Positions 1 to 8,275 of a DNA stretch of 64,000 bases are shown piece by piece; within the stretch, counting starts at the first letter, position 1; every line of letters begins with the position of its first letter. The notes under the pieces are model-generated. The model ran no database searches. It was not told the origin of the DNA and saw only the letters and a program-made list of their open reading frames with translations. The stretch covers positions 310,001-374,000 of the forward strand of contig NZ_CP063815.1 of NCBI RefSeq assembly GCF_015277895.1. The letters are read 5' to 3'. The position numbers were made by a program, and so were the translations under genes. This DNA is from Microbacterium abyssi. GTDB lineage: Bacteria > Actinomycetota > Actinomycetes > Actinomycetales > Microbacteriaceae.

Positions 1-60
1 CGATGCTCGCCGGTGCGGCATCCGGCGCACATCGGCCACATGGCCGGTTCCGCCGTCGGG

Positions 61-1074
61 TCACCTGTCCTGGACGCGCGCCGTCGTGCCGCGCACGATC
101 AGCTCGAACGGCAGTGCAGCCTGCGACGCCTGCTCGTCGGTCGCCTCGAGCTTGGCGAGTACGGCCGCAGCCGCCCGCTCGCCCTGCGCGAGCGGGAACT
201 GGTCGACCGTCGTCAGGCGGAAGAACTCGCCGAGTTCGTGGCCGTCGATGCCGACGACCGAGAGATCCTCCGGCACCCGGTATCCCAGATCGCGCGCCGC
301 GAGCACGGCGCCGACCGCCATCTCATCGGATGCCGCGAACACCGCCGTCGGGCGGGGTCCCGGCCGTCCCAGCAGCTGCTTGGCCGCGCGGTAGCCGCCG
401 TCGACGGTGAAGTCGGCGGGCTCCAGGTAGGCGGGTTTCGGGGTGATTCCGGCATCCGCCAGCGCCTTCTCGAAGCCGAGCCGGCGATGGGTCGGGATGT
501 GGAAGTCGATGTCGAACTCCGGGTTCGCGCCGATGTGCGCGATCTCGGTGTGCCCGAGGCGCAGCAGGTGCTGCGTGGCGAGCTGTGCGAGTCCGAAGTC
601 GTCCACCGTGAGCGTGTCCAGGCGCGGATTCGGACCGCCGATCGCGATCACGGGCAGGCCCAGCGCGAGCAGCTGCTCGGTCTCATCCTCGTCGAGTTCG
701 ATGGCGACGGCGATCACGGCATCCACCCGCTGGCGCCGCAGCGCCGTCTCGAACACATCCTTGCGCACGTCCTCGTCGGCGGTGATGTTGTACAGCGTGA
801 TGTCGTACCCGTGGCGCATCAGGGCGCTGGAGACGCCCGAGAGCACCGTGCTGAAGAACCAGCGATCCAGGAACGGCACGACCACGCCGATGTTCCTGGT
901 GCGTCCCGAGGCCAGGCTCGACGCCCGCGAGGAGACCACGTAGCCGAGCTCCTGTGCGGCGAGGCGGACCTTCTCGCGGGACGCCGCCGAGACATAGCCG
1001 CGGCCGCTGAGGGCGCGCGAGACCGTGGCTGTCGACAGCCCGGCCCTGCGCGCGACCTCATCGATGCTGACCAT
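61..1074 (-). CDS. LacI-family transcriptional regulator
   Basis: 337 aa, normal LacI/GalR length. Residues 1-50 form the DNA-binding head (VARRAGLSTATVSRALSG is a typical helix-turn-helix with recognition helix STATVSRA). Residues about 60-335 are the periplasmic-binding-protein-like effector domain, with ASDEMAVGAVLAARDLG and VPEDLSVVGIDGHE as family landmarks. The start is the ATG whose complement is at 1072-1074. It lies 9 bp downstream of the alpha-glucosidase gene on the same strand, so the two are probably co-transcribed and this protein probably represses the operon in response to an alpha-glucoside. A LacI-type half-symmetric site sits upstream of the enzyme gene at 2759-2774. The effector is not readable from sequence. 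Confidence 0.93.
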   Translation of the reverse strand: MVSIDEVARRAGLSTATVSRALSGRGYVSAASREKVRLAAQELGYVVSSRASSLASGRTRNIGVVVPFLDRWFFSTVLSGVSSALMRHGYDITLYNITADEDVRKDVFETALRRQRVDAVIAVAIELDEDETEQLLALGLPVIAIGGPNPRLDTLTVDDFGLAQLATQHLLRLGHTEIAHIGANPEFDIDFHIPTHRRLGFEKALADAGITPKPAYLEPADFTVDGGYRAAKQLLGRPGPRPTAVFAASDEMAVGAVLAARDLGYRVPEDLSVVGIDGHELGEFFRLTTVDQFPLAQGERAAAAVLAKLEATDEQASQAALPFELIVRGTTARVQDR

Positions 1075-1083
1075 GCGCCGGCG

Positions 1084-2745
1084 TCAGCCCTTCGTGTACC
1101 AGGTGGCGTGATCGGTCGGCAGGGCGGTGCCGTCGAACGGCTGGCTCTGCACCACGAACGTCACGTCGTCGCCGAGCTCCAGCGGCGCATCGCCGAGGTT
1201 CACCGCGACGTGCAGGTCGCCGCGGCGGAACGCCACGGTCTGCTCGCCGAGGTCCTCCCACACCAGTGAGCCGATGCCGAGGTCCCGCTCGCGGCGCAGC
1301 CGCAGCAGCTCCTTGTAGAGGTTCAGAGTTGAGGTGGCATCCGCCTGCTCGACGTCGCGGGCGAACGTCGCCCACTCGCCGGGCTGCGGCAGCCAGGAGT
1401 CCCCGGTGGTGTTGAAGCCGAAGGCCGGGGCGCCTGACTCCCACGGGATCGGCACGCGGCAGCCGTCGCGGCCGTAGCGCTCGCCGTTCGTGCGGAACCA
1501 GGTCGGGTCCTGACGGAACTCGTCGGGGATCTCCATGGCCTCGGGCAGGCCGAGCTCCTCGCCCTGGTACAGGTACGACGAGCCGGGGAGCGCGAGCATG
1601 GCGGTGGTCGCGGCGCGTGCGCGCGACAGGCCGGCGGACGGGTCGGGCTTGCCCGCGGACAGAGGGCCGATGCCGTCGCCCTGCGGGCTGTCGGCGGTGA
1701 GCGCCAGGCGCGAGGCGTGCCGGATGACGTCGTGGTTCGACAGCACCCAGGTGCTCGGCGCGCCGACCTTGCCGAACTCGTCGAGCGACTCGCGGATGAT
1801 GTCGCGGATCTTCGCCGCATCCCATTCGGTCATCATGTACGGGAAATTGAACGTCTGGTGCATCTCGTCGGGGCGCACCCAGAGCGCCGTCTTCTTCAGC
1901 GTCGGCAGCCAGGCCTCGCCGCACAGTGCGCGGTCGCCGTCGTACTCGGCCATGACCTGATGCCAGTCGCGATAGATGTCGTGCACGCCGTCCTGACCCC
2001 AGTACGGCACGTTCTCCTCGCCGCCGCCCATCGAGTCGGCGTCCGCCACCGGTGCGTAGTCCGGAAGACCGGCCTCCTTGACCATGCCGTGAGCAACGTC
2101 CACACGGAATCCGTCGACGCCGCGGTCGAGCCAGAAGCGCAGGATGGAGCGGAACTCCTCCTTGACCTCTTCGTTGGTCCAGTCGAAGTCGGGCTGGGTG
2201 GCGTCGAAGATGTGCAGGTACCACTGGCCGGGGGTGCCGTCGGCCTCGGTCACGCGCTGCCACATCCCGCCGCCGAACACGCTCTCCCAGTTGTTCGGGG
2301 GCAGCTCGCCGTTCTCGCCGCGGCCGTCGCGGAACACGTACCGCGCACGCTCGCGGCTGCCGGGGCCTGCCTTGAGCGCCTCCTGGAACCAGGCGTGCTG
2401 GTCGGAGGAGTGGTTCGGGACGAGGTCGACGATGACGCGGATGCCGCGGGCGTGGGCCTGCGCGAGCATCTCGTCGAAGTCGGCGAGGGTGCCGAAGATC
2501 GGGTCGACGTCGCGGTAGTCGGCGACGTCGTAGCCGGCATCCTTCTGGGGGCTCGTCATGAACGGGCTCAGCCAGATCGCGTCGATGCCGAGCTCCTGCA
2601 GCGCGTCGAGGCGGCCGGTGATACCGGGCAGGTCGCCGATGCCGTCTCCAGATGCGTCGGCGAAGGAACGGGGGTAGATCTGGTAGATCACGGCACTGCG
2701 CCACCACTCGGAACCGGGCGCGGCGAACTGTTCGAGCTCTGTCAT
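1084..2745 (-). CDS. GH13 alpha-glucosidase / oligo-1,6-glucosidase
   Basis: 553 aa from the ATG at 2745 (MTELEQF). An ATG 35 codons upstream is open but would give a non-homologous basic leader across the likely promoter. The alpha-amylase family signature regions are all present: region I DLVPNHSS (107-114), region II GFRVDVAH with nucleophile Asp216, region III CGEAW with general acid Glu277, and region IV SNHD with Asp339. YQIYPRSFADASGDGIGDLPG near the N-terminus is typical of oligo-1,6-glucosidase and alpha-glucosidase subfamilies. There is no signal peptide, so it is cytoplasmic and acts on short imported alpha-glucosides (isomaltose, sucrose, trehalose or maltose type; which one is not decidable here). 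It is first in an operon with the following LacI gene. Confidence 0.93.
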   Translation of the reverse strand: MTELEQFAAPGSEWWRSAVIYQIYPRSFADASGDGIGDLPGITGRLDALQELGIDAIWLSPFMTSPQKDAGYDVADYRDVDPIFGTLADFDEMLAQAHARGIRVIVDLVPNHSSDQHAWFQEALKAGPGSRERARYVFRDGRGENGELPPNNWESVFGGGMWQRVTEADGTPGQWYLHIFDATQPDFDWTNEEVKEEFRSILRFWLDRGVDGFRVDVAHGMVKEAGLPDYAPVADADSMGGGEENVPYWGQDGVHDIYRDWHQVMAEYDGDRALCGEAWLPTLKKTALWVRPDEMHQTFNFPYMMTEWDAAKIRDIIRESLDEFGKVGAPSTWVLSNHDVIRHASRLALTADSPQGDGIGPLSAGKPDPSAGLSRARAATTAMLALPGSSYLYQGEELGLPEAMEIPDEFRQDPTWFRTNGERYGRDGCRVPIPWESGAPAFGFNTTGDSWLPQPGEWATFARDVEQADATSTLNLYKELLRLRRERDLGIGSLVWEDLGEQTVAFRRGDLHVAVNLGDAPLELGDDVTFVVQSQPFDGTALPTDHATWYTKG

Positions 2746-2758
2746 GCGGTCGAGCCTA

Positions 2759-2774
2759 CTGCAAACGCTTACAG
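2759..2774. promoter_or_regulatory. Putative LacI-family operator upstream of the GH13 gene
   Basis: CTGCAAACGCTTACAG is an imperfect 16-bp palindrome around a central CG. Its core TGCAAACGCTTACA fits the LacI/GalR consensus TGNAANCGNTTNCA. It lies 14 bp upstream of the alpha-glucosidase start. The cognate protein is most likely the LacI protein encoded downstream in the same operon; that link is inference. Confidence 0.6.
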
Positions 2775-2861
2775 ACCCGCTAGATCGCCGATCGAATCGG
2801 TTCGGCAGTGGGTGGACGGATGCGTGCGCCGCCCGGCATCCGCGCGTCAAGAACTATAGCG

Positions 2862-3788
2862 CTAGCCGCCGATCACGACATTGACGGGGGCGTCGCCGCG
2901 CAGCATCCGCTCGATCTGCGTGCGGATCAGGCGCGCGATGCGCGGATTCATAGCGGTGGATGCCCCGCCGACGTGCGGCGAGATGAGGACGCCATCGGTC
3001 TTCCAGAGCGGATGCTGCGCCGGCAGCGGTTCCGGATCGAGAACATCCAGCGCCGCACGGATGCGACCCTGCTGGCGCACGAGCGCGTCTGTGTCGATCA
3101 GGGTGCCGCGGCCGACGTTGACCAGCAGCGCGCCGTCGGCCATCCGACCGAGCAGCTCGTCGTCGAACAGGTGGTGGGTCGCGTTGCCGCCAGGGAGGGC
3201 GAGGATGACGATCTCGGCATCCGGAAGCAGTGCCGGCAGCTCGTCGATCGCATGCACCTGCACCCGCCCGAGCCGCTCATGCCACACGGGGCGGGCGGTG
3301 CGCGCGACGACGGTCAGGTCGATCTCGAAGGGCTCCAGGCGCAGCGCGATCGCCTCGCCGACGCCGCCGAATCCTACGAGCAGCACCCTGCGATCGGCGA
3401 GGCTCTCGGCGAACACCGGCGACCATTCGCCGTCCTGCTGGGCGAGGACGAACCGGGGCAACTGCCGCTGCGCGGCGAGGGTCAGCGCGAGCGCGATCTC
3501 GGCCGTCGACGTCTCATGCACGCTCGCGGCGTTCGCGAACGGGATGCCGCCTGGCAGCACCTCCTCGACGCCGTCGTAGCCGATCGACTGGCTTTGGACG
3601 AGGCCGACGTCGAGTCCCTCCAGGCCGCCGAAGAACTTCGTGCCGCCCATGTACGGCGGGACGACCAGATCGATCCGCTCGCGCGGAGCCGGGGACGCCA
3701 TGTCCCAGATCTCCAGCTCCACTCCTTCGGGGAGGGGGCCGATGTTCTCGGCGAGGCGGGCGGTCGGCACGGTGACGAAGAGACTCAC
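2862..3788 (-). CDS. NAD(P)-dependent D-2-hydroxyacid dehydrogenase
   Basis: 308 aa. It has the D-isomer-specific 2-hydroxyacid dehydrogenase layout: a split catalytic domain around a Rossmann domain that starts at VLLVGFGGVG (135-144). The catalytic triad is visible as Arg227 (NVGRGTLID), Glu253 (DPEPLP) and His272 (SPHVGG). The family reduces 2-keto acids to D-2-hydroxyacids or the reverse (glyoxylate/hydroxypyruvate reductase, phosphoglycerate dehydrogenase and relatives). The protein is short and lacks an ACT or regulatory domain, so it is unlikely to be the dedicated SerA. It is transcribed as a single gene, and its substrate cannot be assigned from context. Confidence 0.9.
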   Translation of the reverse strand: MSLFVTVPTARLAENIGPLPEGVELEIWDMASPAPRERIDLVVPPYMGGTKFFGGLEGLDVGLVQSQSIGYDGVEEVLPGGIPFANAASVHETSTAEIALALTLAAQRQLPRFVLAQQDGEWSPVFAESLADRRVLLVGFGGVGEAIALRLEPFEIDLTVVARTARPVWHERLGRVQVHAIDELPALLPDAEIVILALPGGNATHHLFDDELLGRMADGALLVNVGRGTLIDTDALVRQQGRIRAALDVLDPEPLPAQHPLWKTDGVLISPHVGGASTAMNPRIARLIRTQIERMLRGDAPVNVVIGG

Positions 3789-3793
3789 GTTCT

Positions 3794-3829
3794 GAGCCTA
3801 TCGACCGCGGAGAGCCTATCGACCGCGGG
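3794..3829. repeat. 18-bp tandem direct duplication
   Basis: Two adjacent 18-bp units (3794-3811 and 3812-3829), each beginning GAGCCTATCGACCGCGG and differing only at the last base. It lies between the divergent hydroxyacid dehydrogenase and DUF1761 genes. It looks like a recent slippage duplication and could alter promoter spacing; no function is evident. Confidence 0.75.
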
Positions 3830-3875
3830 CGTCGCGGAACGATACGCTCGGCGTCAACCCACCCGAGGAGAGACC

Positions 3876-4307
3876 ATGGTTCCCGAGATCAACTACTGGG
3901 CTGTGCTGCTCGCGATGCTCTCGAGCATGGTCGTCGGCTCGATCTGGTACACACCGAAGGTGTTCGGCACGCGCTGGGCGCGCCTGGCGAACGTCGACAT
4001 GACCGGTTCCGCGAAGAGCGCGGTCTGGCCGATCATCACCACCGTGATCGTCAGCTTCATCACCGCGTGGGTGCTCGCCGGAGCATCCGCCATCGCCTGG
4101 CACTTCTACGAGGGATCGTTCTTCCTCGGCACGATCGTCACGGCCGTGCTCCTATGGGCCGGTTTCACGGCGGCGCGCTTCATCACGCACGACGCGTTCG
4201 AGGGCCGATCGACTTCGCTGACAACGCTGAACATCGCGCACGAGCTCGTCACCCTCGTCATCATGGCCGTGATCATCGGCGTGTGGCCGCCCGCCGGAAC
4301 CGTTTGA
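3876..4307 (+). CDS. DUF1761 family membrane protein
   Basis: 143 aa from the ATG at 3876, preceded by GAGGAGAG at a good ribosome-binding distance. The ORF is open further upstream, but that part overlaps the divergent gene and its promoter. Four hydrophobic segments are clear, at about residues 5-24, 50-70, 83-103 and 118-138. NYWAVLLAMLSSMVVGSIWY followed by a K(V)FG element is characteristic of DUF1761. The function of the family is unknown. It is monocistronic and converges on purQ across a foldback repeat. Confidence 0.82.
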   Translation: MVPEINYWAVLLAMLSSMVVGSIWYTPKVFGTRWARLANVDMTGSAKSAVWPIITTVIVSFITAWVLAGASAIAWHFYEGSFFLGTIVTAVLLWAGFTAARFITHDAFEGRSTSLTTLNIAHELVTLVIMAVIIGVWPPAGTV

Positions 4308-4314
4308 CATCACG

Positions 4315-4466
4315 CTTCGACTCGTCGCCGGCGCTCCTCGCTCACCGCGTTTCGTCTGCGGCGGCTGCGCCGCCTCCGCTCAACGACCCACAGACGCAGT
4401 TCCCGCGGGTCGTTGAGCGAGCGAAGCGAGACGAAACGGGCTGAGCGAGCCGCAGGCGAGTCGAAG
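4315..4466. repeat. Foldback (long inverted) repeat, copy A
   Basis: A 152-bp element with outer arms CTTCGACTCG (4315-4324) and CGAGTCGAAG (4457-4466). Nested inner arms are CGTTTCGTCT with AGACGAAACG, and GCTCAACGACCC with GGGTCGTTGAGC. The right half reads GGGTCGTTGAGCGAGCGAAG and on into GAGACGAAACGGGCTGAGCG. It fills the gap between the convergent DUF1761 and purQ genes, so it can form a large hairpin and may work as a bidirectional terminator. Related copies are at 23738-23914 and, shortened, at 53252-53323. Confidence 0.85.
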
Positions 4467-4484
4467 CCGACTCCAGTCGACGGG

Positions 4485-5192
4485 CTACGCGGCGACGCGC
4501 GCGACGGCGTTGATGGCGGCCTGGAAGAAGCCCAGGCCGTCGACGCCCGAACGCATCGCGGCGGCGGTGTCCGGTCCGAAGCCGGGCTCGGTGGCGTGCT
4601 CGGGGTGCGGCATGAGGCCCACGACGTTCCCCGCCTCGTTCGTGACACCCGCGATGTCGCGCAGTGACCCGTTCGGGTTGACGCCGGCATAGCGGAACGC
4701 CACGAGCCCCTCGCCCTCGAGTCGGTCGAGGGTGTCCTCGGAGGCGATGTAGCCGCCTTCGCCGTTCTTCAGCGGGATGACGATCTCCTGGCCCCGGCGG
4801 AATGTGTTCGTCCACGCGGTGTCGGAGTTCTCGACCGTGAGTGTCTGGTCGCGGCGCACGAAGTGCTGGTGGTCGTTGCGGATCAGGCCCCCGGGCAGCA
4901 GGTGCGCCTCGACGAGCATCTGGAAGCCGTTGCAGATGCCGAGCACGGGCATGCCCTTGCCGGCGGCATCCTTCACCTCGGCCATGATCGGCGAGAGCGC
5001 AGCGATCGCACCGGAGCGCAGGTAGTCGCCGTAGCTGAATCCGCCGGGAAGAACCAGGGCGTCCACGCCCTCGAGGTCGTGCGAACCGTGCCAGAGCGCG
5101 ACGGGCTCGGCGCCGGCGAGGCGCACGGCACGCTGCGCATCACGGTCGTCCAGGGAGCCCGGCCAGGTGATGACCCCGATGCGGACGGTCAC
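4485..5192 (-). CDS. purQ: Phosphoribosylformylglycinamidine synthase, glutaminase subunit PurQ
   Basis: 235 aa class I glutamine amidotransferase, the usual PurQ length. It releases ammonia from glutamine for conversion of FGAR to FGAM in step 4 of de novo purine synthesis, in complex with PurL and PurS. Nucleophile Cys87 is in GICNGFQML, and the His196/Glu198 dyad is in [16 protein letters not shown] (49-59) is PurQ-specific. Its ATG overlaps the purS stop by 4 bp (5189-5192), so the two are translationally coupled. PurL is not adjacent and does not occur in this window. Confidence 0.97.
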   Translation of the reverse strand: MTVRIGVITWPGSLDDRDAQRAVRLAGAEPVALWHGSHDLEGVDALVLPGGFSYGDYLRSGAIAALSPIMAEVKDAAGKGMPVLGICNGFQMLVEAHLLPGGLIRNDHQHFVRRDQTLTVENSDTAWTNTFRRGQEIVIPLKNGEGGYIASEDTLDRLEGEGLVAFRYAGVNPNGSLRDIAGVTNEAGNVVGLMPHPEHATEPGFGPDTAAAMRSGVDGLGFFQAAINAVARVAA

Positions 5193-5437
5193 TCGACGAC
5201 CTCGATGCCCACGACGTCCTCGATCACGGAGTTCGAAAGCACATCCTCGGCCAGGCGGCGCGCCTCGGCGAGCACGGCATCCGTGACCTCGCCGTCGACC
5301 GAGAGCTCGAAGCGCTTGCCGATGCGAACGTCGCTGAAGCCCTCGACGCCGATGCGCGAGAACGCACCTGCGACAGCCTTCCCCTGCGGGTCGAGCAGTT
5401 CGGACTTGGGCATGACGTCGACGACGATGGTGGGCAT
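5189..5437 (-). CDS. purS: Phosphoribosylformylglycinamidine synthase subunit PurS
   Basis: 82 aa from the ATG at 5437 ([11 protein letters not shown]), the typical PurS length. The frame is open further upstream, but the extension is not PurS-like and would overlap the promoter region. PurS is the small structural subunit that bridges PurQ and PurL in actinobacterial and Bacillus-type FGAM synthase. [12 protein letters not shown] and GF.DVRIGK are hallmark segments. It is first in a purS-purQ operon with a 4-bp stop/start overlap. Confidence 0.95.
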   Translation of the reverse strand: MPTIVVDVMPKSELLDPQGKAVAGAFSRIGVEGFSDVRIGKRFELSVDGEVTDAVLAEARRLAEDVLSNSVIEDVVGIEVVE

Positions 5438-5581
5438 GAACGGCTCCGGAAGTCGCGGGAAGGCGGGCAGCCCCAGTCTATCGGCACGGGCCGCACGCCC
5501 GGTCCTGGACGTAGACGGATGCTCGCACCCGGGTCTACGCTGTGCGCATCGGGATTCTGGGGCCCGGGCAAGGAGCATGAG

Positions 5582-6229
5582 ATGCCCTGTGACGCAAGCG
5601 GCATGGCAGAGATCCACCGGTGGTTCAAGACCGGCTTCGGCGAGGGCGGCGCTCTCGTCCAAGGGGTGAAAGACGGCGATGCGGCGCACGCCGAGGTCGT
5701 CGCCGCACACCTCGGCATGCTGTCGGTCGGGCTGCACGGACATCACGAGTTCGAGGACGCCAATCTCTGGGATCGGCTGAGCGCGCAGGCACCGCCGTGC
5801 GCGCTGCACGTCGAGCGGATGAAGTCACAGCATGCTCAGATGCTCGTCCACCTCGACGAACTCGACGCGGCGTTGCCCGGGTGGCGCGCCACCGGCCGCT
5901 CGGCCGACGCGAAGGCTGTGCTCAGCGCGCTGTCCGGCATCAACGCGGCGCTGGTCGCGCACCTGCCGGACGAGGAGGAGAACATCGTCCCGGTCATGGA
6001 GCAGGTGCTCGATCAGAAGGACATGGTCGCGGCGAGCGAGCATGGCCGCAGATCGATTCCCCGAGGGCGGAACTGGCAGGCGATGGGCGCGATCCTCGCC
6101 GCTCAGCCCGATGGCGGCGACGTGTGGCTGCGAAAGAACCTCCCGGCACCGGTGCGCCTGATCTGGCGATTCGTCGGTCGCCCGAACTATGCGGCGAACC
6201 GACGCGCCCTCGTGGAGGGACCGCACTGA
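5582..6229 (+). CDS. Hemerythrin-like (HHE) domain protein
   Basis: 215 aa from the ATG at 5582, preceded by AAGGAG about 7 bp upstream. The open frame begins 21 codons earlier without a ribosome-binding site. Histidine-rich helices fit a hemerythrin HHE cation-binding four-helix bundle: HLGMLSVGLHGHHEFEDANLW, then HVERMKSQHAQM, then LVAHLPDEEENIVPVMEQ. Such proteins bind a di-iron centre and sense or store O2 or NO, but the role here is unknown. The C-terminal third (IPRGRNWQAMGAIL to the end) is basic and lacks metal ligands. It is a single gene, divergent from purS. Confidence 0.82.
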   Translation: MPCDASGMAEIHRWFKTGFGEGGALVQGVKDGDAAHAEVVAAHLGMLSVGLHGHHEFEDANLWDRLSAQAPPCALHVERMKSQHAQMLVHLDELDAALPGWRATGRSADAKAVLSALSGINAALVAHLPDEEENIVPVMEQVLDQKDMVAASEHGRRSIPRGRNWQAMGAILAAQPDGGDVWLRKNLPAPVRLIWRFVGRPNYAANRRALVEGPH

Positions 6230-6263
6230 ATCGCGCGCCGCAGGCGGGTCAGTGCACCCTGCG

Positions 6264-6794
6264 TCAGGAGTGGAAGACGGTGTGCAGGTCGCCGATGGCC
6301 TCGCGTCCGCCGAGTCCCTCGATCTCGAACAGCACGGAGATGCCGGCGACGTGTGATCCGAGGCGCTCGATGAGCTGACGGCCGGCTGCGAGCGTGCCGC
6401 CGGTGGCGAGCACATCGTCGATCAGCAGCACGCGAGACCCGGCCGGCAGATCGTCGTGCATCTCGATCGTGGCCGTACCGTACTCGAGCGCGTAGTCGAC
6501 GGATGCCGCGGGGCGCGGCAGCTTGCCGGCCTTGCGGATCGGGATGAGGCCCGTGCCCGCCGCGATCGCGGCGGCTCCGGCGATGAGGAATCCGCGTGCC
6601 TCGATGCCGGCGATCACGTCGAACTGCCCGGCGAACGGCTCGATGATCGCGTCGGTGGTCGCGCGGAGCGCCTCGGCATCGGCCAGCAGCGGCGTGATGT
6701 CGCGGAACAGGATGCCGGGTTCCGGATAGTCCGGAACGGTGCCGATCAGTGAAGCGGCGCGGGTGAGGGCAGGGGACAGCGCGGAGGAGGGCAC
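6264..6794 (-). CDS. apt: Adenine phosphoribosyltransferase
   Basis: 176 aa, standard for Apt. It salvages adenine with PRPP to AMP. The PRPP-binding loop VLLIDDVLATGGT is at residues 122-134. The N-terminal PDYPEPGILFRDITPLL and the IEARGF segment (64-69) are diagnostic. It is monocistronic and divergent from the ceb operon. Upstream there is only the 160-bp region shared with that operon's promoter. Confidence 0.97.
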   Translation of the reverse strand: MPSSALSPALTRAASLIGTVPDYPEPGILFRDITPLLADAEALRATTDAIIEPFAGQFDVIAGIEARGFLIAGAAAIAAGTGLIPIRKAGKLPRPAASVDYALEYGTATIEMHDDLPAGSRVLLIDDVLATGGTLAAGRQLIERLGSHVAGISVLFEIEGLGGREAIGDLHTVFHS

Positions 6795-6832
6795 GCGCCA
6801 AGGCTACTCGTCCCGTGTGAACGCAATCCCGC

Positions 6833-6862
6833 TTGACAGCGATGGGAGCGCTCCCATACAGT
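6833..6862 (+). promoter_or_regulatory. Predicted sigma-70-type promoter of the ceb operon
   Basis: TTGACA (6833-6838), an 18-bp spacer and TACAGT (6857-6862). The first CebR-type operator occupies nearly the whole spacer, so bound repressor would block RNA polymerase directly. The second operator lies just downstream of the -10 element. Confidence 0.7.
6842..6857. promoter_or_regulatory. CebR/CelR-type operator 1
   Basis: ATGGGAGCGCTCCCAT is a perfect 16-bp palindrome that contains TGGGAGCGCTCCCA. That 14-bp sequence is the known binding box of the LacI-family cellulose-utilisation repressors CelR (Thermobifida) and CebR (Streptomyces). It sits between the -35 and -10 elements. Confidence 0.92.
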
Positions 6863-6875
6863 GACTCAAGGATCG

Positions 6876-6889
6876 TGGGAGCGCTCCCA
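6876..6889. promoter_or_regulatory. CebR/CelR-type operator 2
   Basis: A second perfect copy of TGGGAGCGCTCCCA, with its centre 33 bp (about three helical turns) from that of operator 1. It overlaps the start of the transcribed region. Two sites on the same helix face suggest cooperative repression. Confidence 0.92.
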
Positions 6890-6954
6890 TGGTCGTCCAC
6901 GCGTTTGAAGTACCACTGCACACCCACCGCACCACCACCACAAAGGAGTGAACC

Positions 6955-8262
6955 GTGAACACACCCATCCGCCGACGCCTGCTGGCGACAGCAGCCGTCG
7001 CATCCGTCTCCGCCCTCGCCCTCGCCGGCTGCTCGGCCGGAGGCAGCGAGGCCGACGCCGGCTCCGACGCAGACGTCACGCTGACCGTCACGACCTTCGG
7101 CACCTTCGGGTATGAGGAGCTCTACGAGGAGTACGAGGAGCTGCACCCGAACGTCACGATCGAGGCGAGCAATATCGACACCGGCGGCAACGCCCGCACC
7201 GACGCGTTCACCAAGATCGCCGCAGGCTCCGGCCTCAGCGACATCGTCGCGATCGAAGAGGGCTGGCTCGGCGCCATCATGGACGTCTCCGACACCTTCG
7301 TCGACCTGCGCGACTACGGCATCGAGGACCGCAAGGACGACTGGGTCGACTGGAAGTACGCGCAGGGGACCGACGCGGAGGGCCGCGTGATCGGCTACGG
7401 CACCGACATCGGTCCGTCCGGCATCTGCTACAACGGCCCCGCGCTCGAGGCTGCAGGGCTCCCCAGCGACCGCGAGTCCGTCGCCGAGCTGCTGGACGGC
7501 GACTGGGCCCACTACTTCGAGGTCGGCGCCGAGTACACGGCGAAGACCGGCAAGGCCTGGTACGACCACTCCGGGTTCGTGTGGAACTCGATGGTGAACC
7601 AGCTCGATGAGGGCTACTACACCGCCGACGGCGAGCTCAACGTCGAGGGCAACGCGGAACTGCAGGAGCGCTTCGAGCTGTTGGGGGCGGCGACCGAGGG
7701 TGGCCAGTCCGCCGCGCAGGCGGCCTGGGACTGGAACGGCGGCAAGTCGTTCGTCGACGGCACGTTCGCGACGTTCGTCTGCCCCGGCTGGATGCTGGGG
7801 ACCATCGCCGGGCAGCTCGAAGCCGGCGGCGGCGACGCGTCGACCGGCTGGGACTTCGCCGACGTCTTCCCGGGCGGTGCGGCCAACTGGGGTGGCGCCT
7901 GGCTCTCGATCCCCGAGACGTCCGAGCACAAGGAAGCGGCCGCTGAGCTCGCCGACTGGCTGACGCAGCCCGAGCAGCAGGTGAAGCAGTCCGCCGCGGC
8001 CGGCAACTTCCCCTCGACCGTCAAGGCGCAGGAGGAGCTGGCAGCCGCAGCCACGCCGAACGAGCTCTTCAACGGCGCACCCACCGGTGCCATCCTCGCC
8101 GAGCGCGCGAAGGGCGTCGTGGCGCAGTTCAAGGGTGAGCACGACTCGGTGATCCAGGAGAACGTCTTCGGCCCTGCGCTGAGCAGCCTGGACCGCGGCG
8201 AGACCGACACGCAGGGCGCTTGGGACCAGGCCATCCAGCTGCTGAACGACCTCGTCGGCTGA
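6955..8262 (+). CDS. cebE: Cello-oligosaccharide ABC transporter substrate-binding lipoprotein
   Basis: 435 aa extracytoplasmic solute-binding protein of the CUT1 type. The signal peptide is lipoprotein-type (RRRLLATAAVASVSALALAGC) with lipobox LAGC and lipidated Cys26. The mature part has the usual two-lobe features, e.g. TFGTFGYEELYEEYEELHPNV and the late FVCPGWMLG segment. The start ATG follows AAAGGAGTG. It is first in an operon with two permeases, a GH1 beta-glucosidase and a LacI regulator, under tandem CebR boxes. By comparison with Streptomyces cebEFG it should bind cellobiose or cello-oligosaccharides. The sugar is inferred from operators and neighbours, not from the binding site. 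No ATPase gene is present; an MsiK-type shared ATPase elsewhere is likely. Confidence 0.88.
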   Translation: MNTPIRRRLLATAAVASVSALALAGCSAGGSEADAGSDADVTLTVTTFGTFGYEELYEEYEELHPNVTIEASNIDTGGNARTDAFTKIAAGSGLSDIVAIEEGWLGAIMDVSDTFVDLRDYGIEDRKDDWVDWKYAQGTDAEGRVIGYGTDIGPSGICYNGPALEAAGLPSDRESVAELLDGDWAHYFEVGAEYTAKTGKAWYDHSGFVWNSMVNQLDEGYYTADGELNVEGNAELQERFELLGAATEGGQSAAQAAWDWNGGKSFVDGTFATFVCPGWMLGTIAGQLEAGGGDASTGWDFADVFPGGAANWGGAWLSIPETSEHKEAAAELADWLTQPEQQVKQSAAAGNFPSTVKAQEELAAAATPNELFNGAPTGAILAERAKGVVAQFKGEHDSVIQENVFGPALSSLDRGETDTQGAWDQAIQLLNDLVG

Positions 8263-8275
8263 CATCCGCCACGCT

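Noticed and set aside
1..60. Possible end of a gene at the left edge
   Set aside because: Only 60 bp precede the LacI stop; open frames through it continue antisense to the LacI gene and show nothing recognisable.
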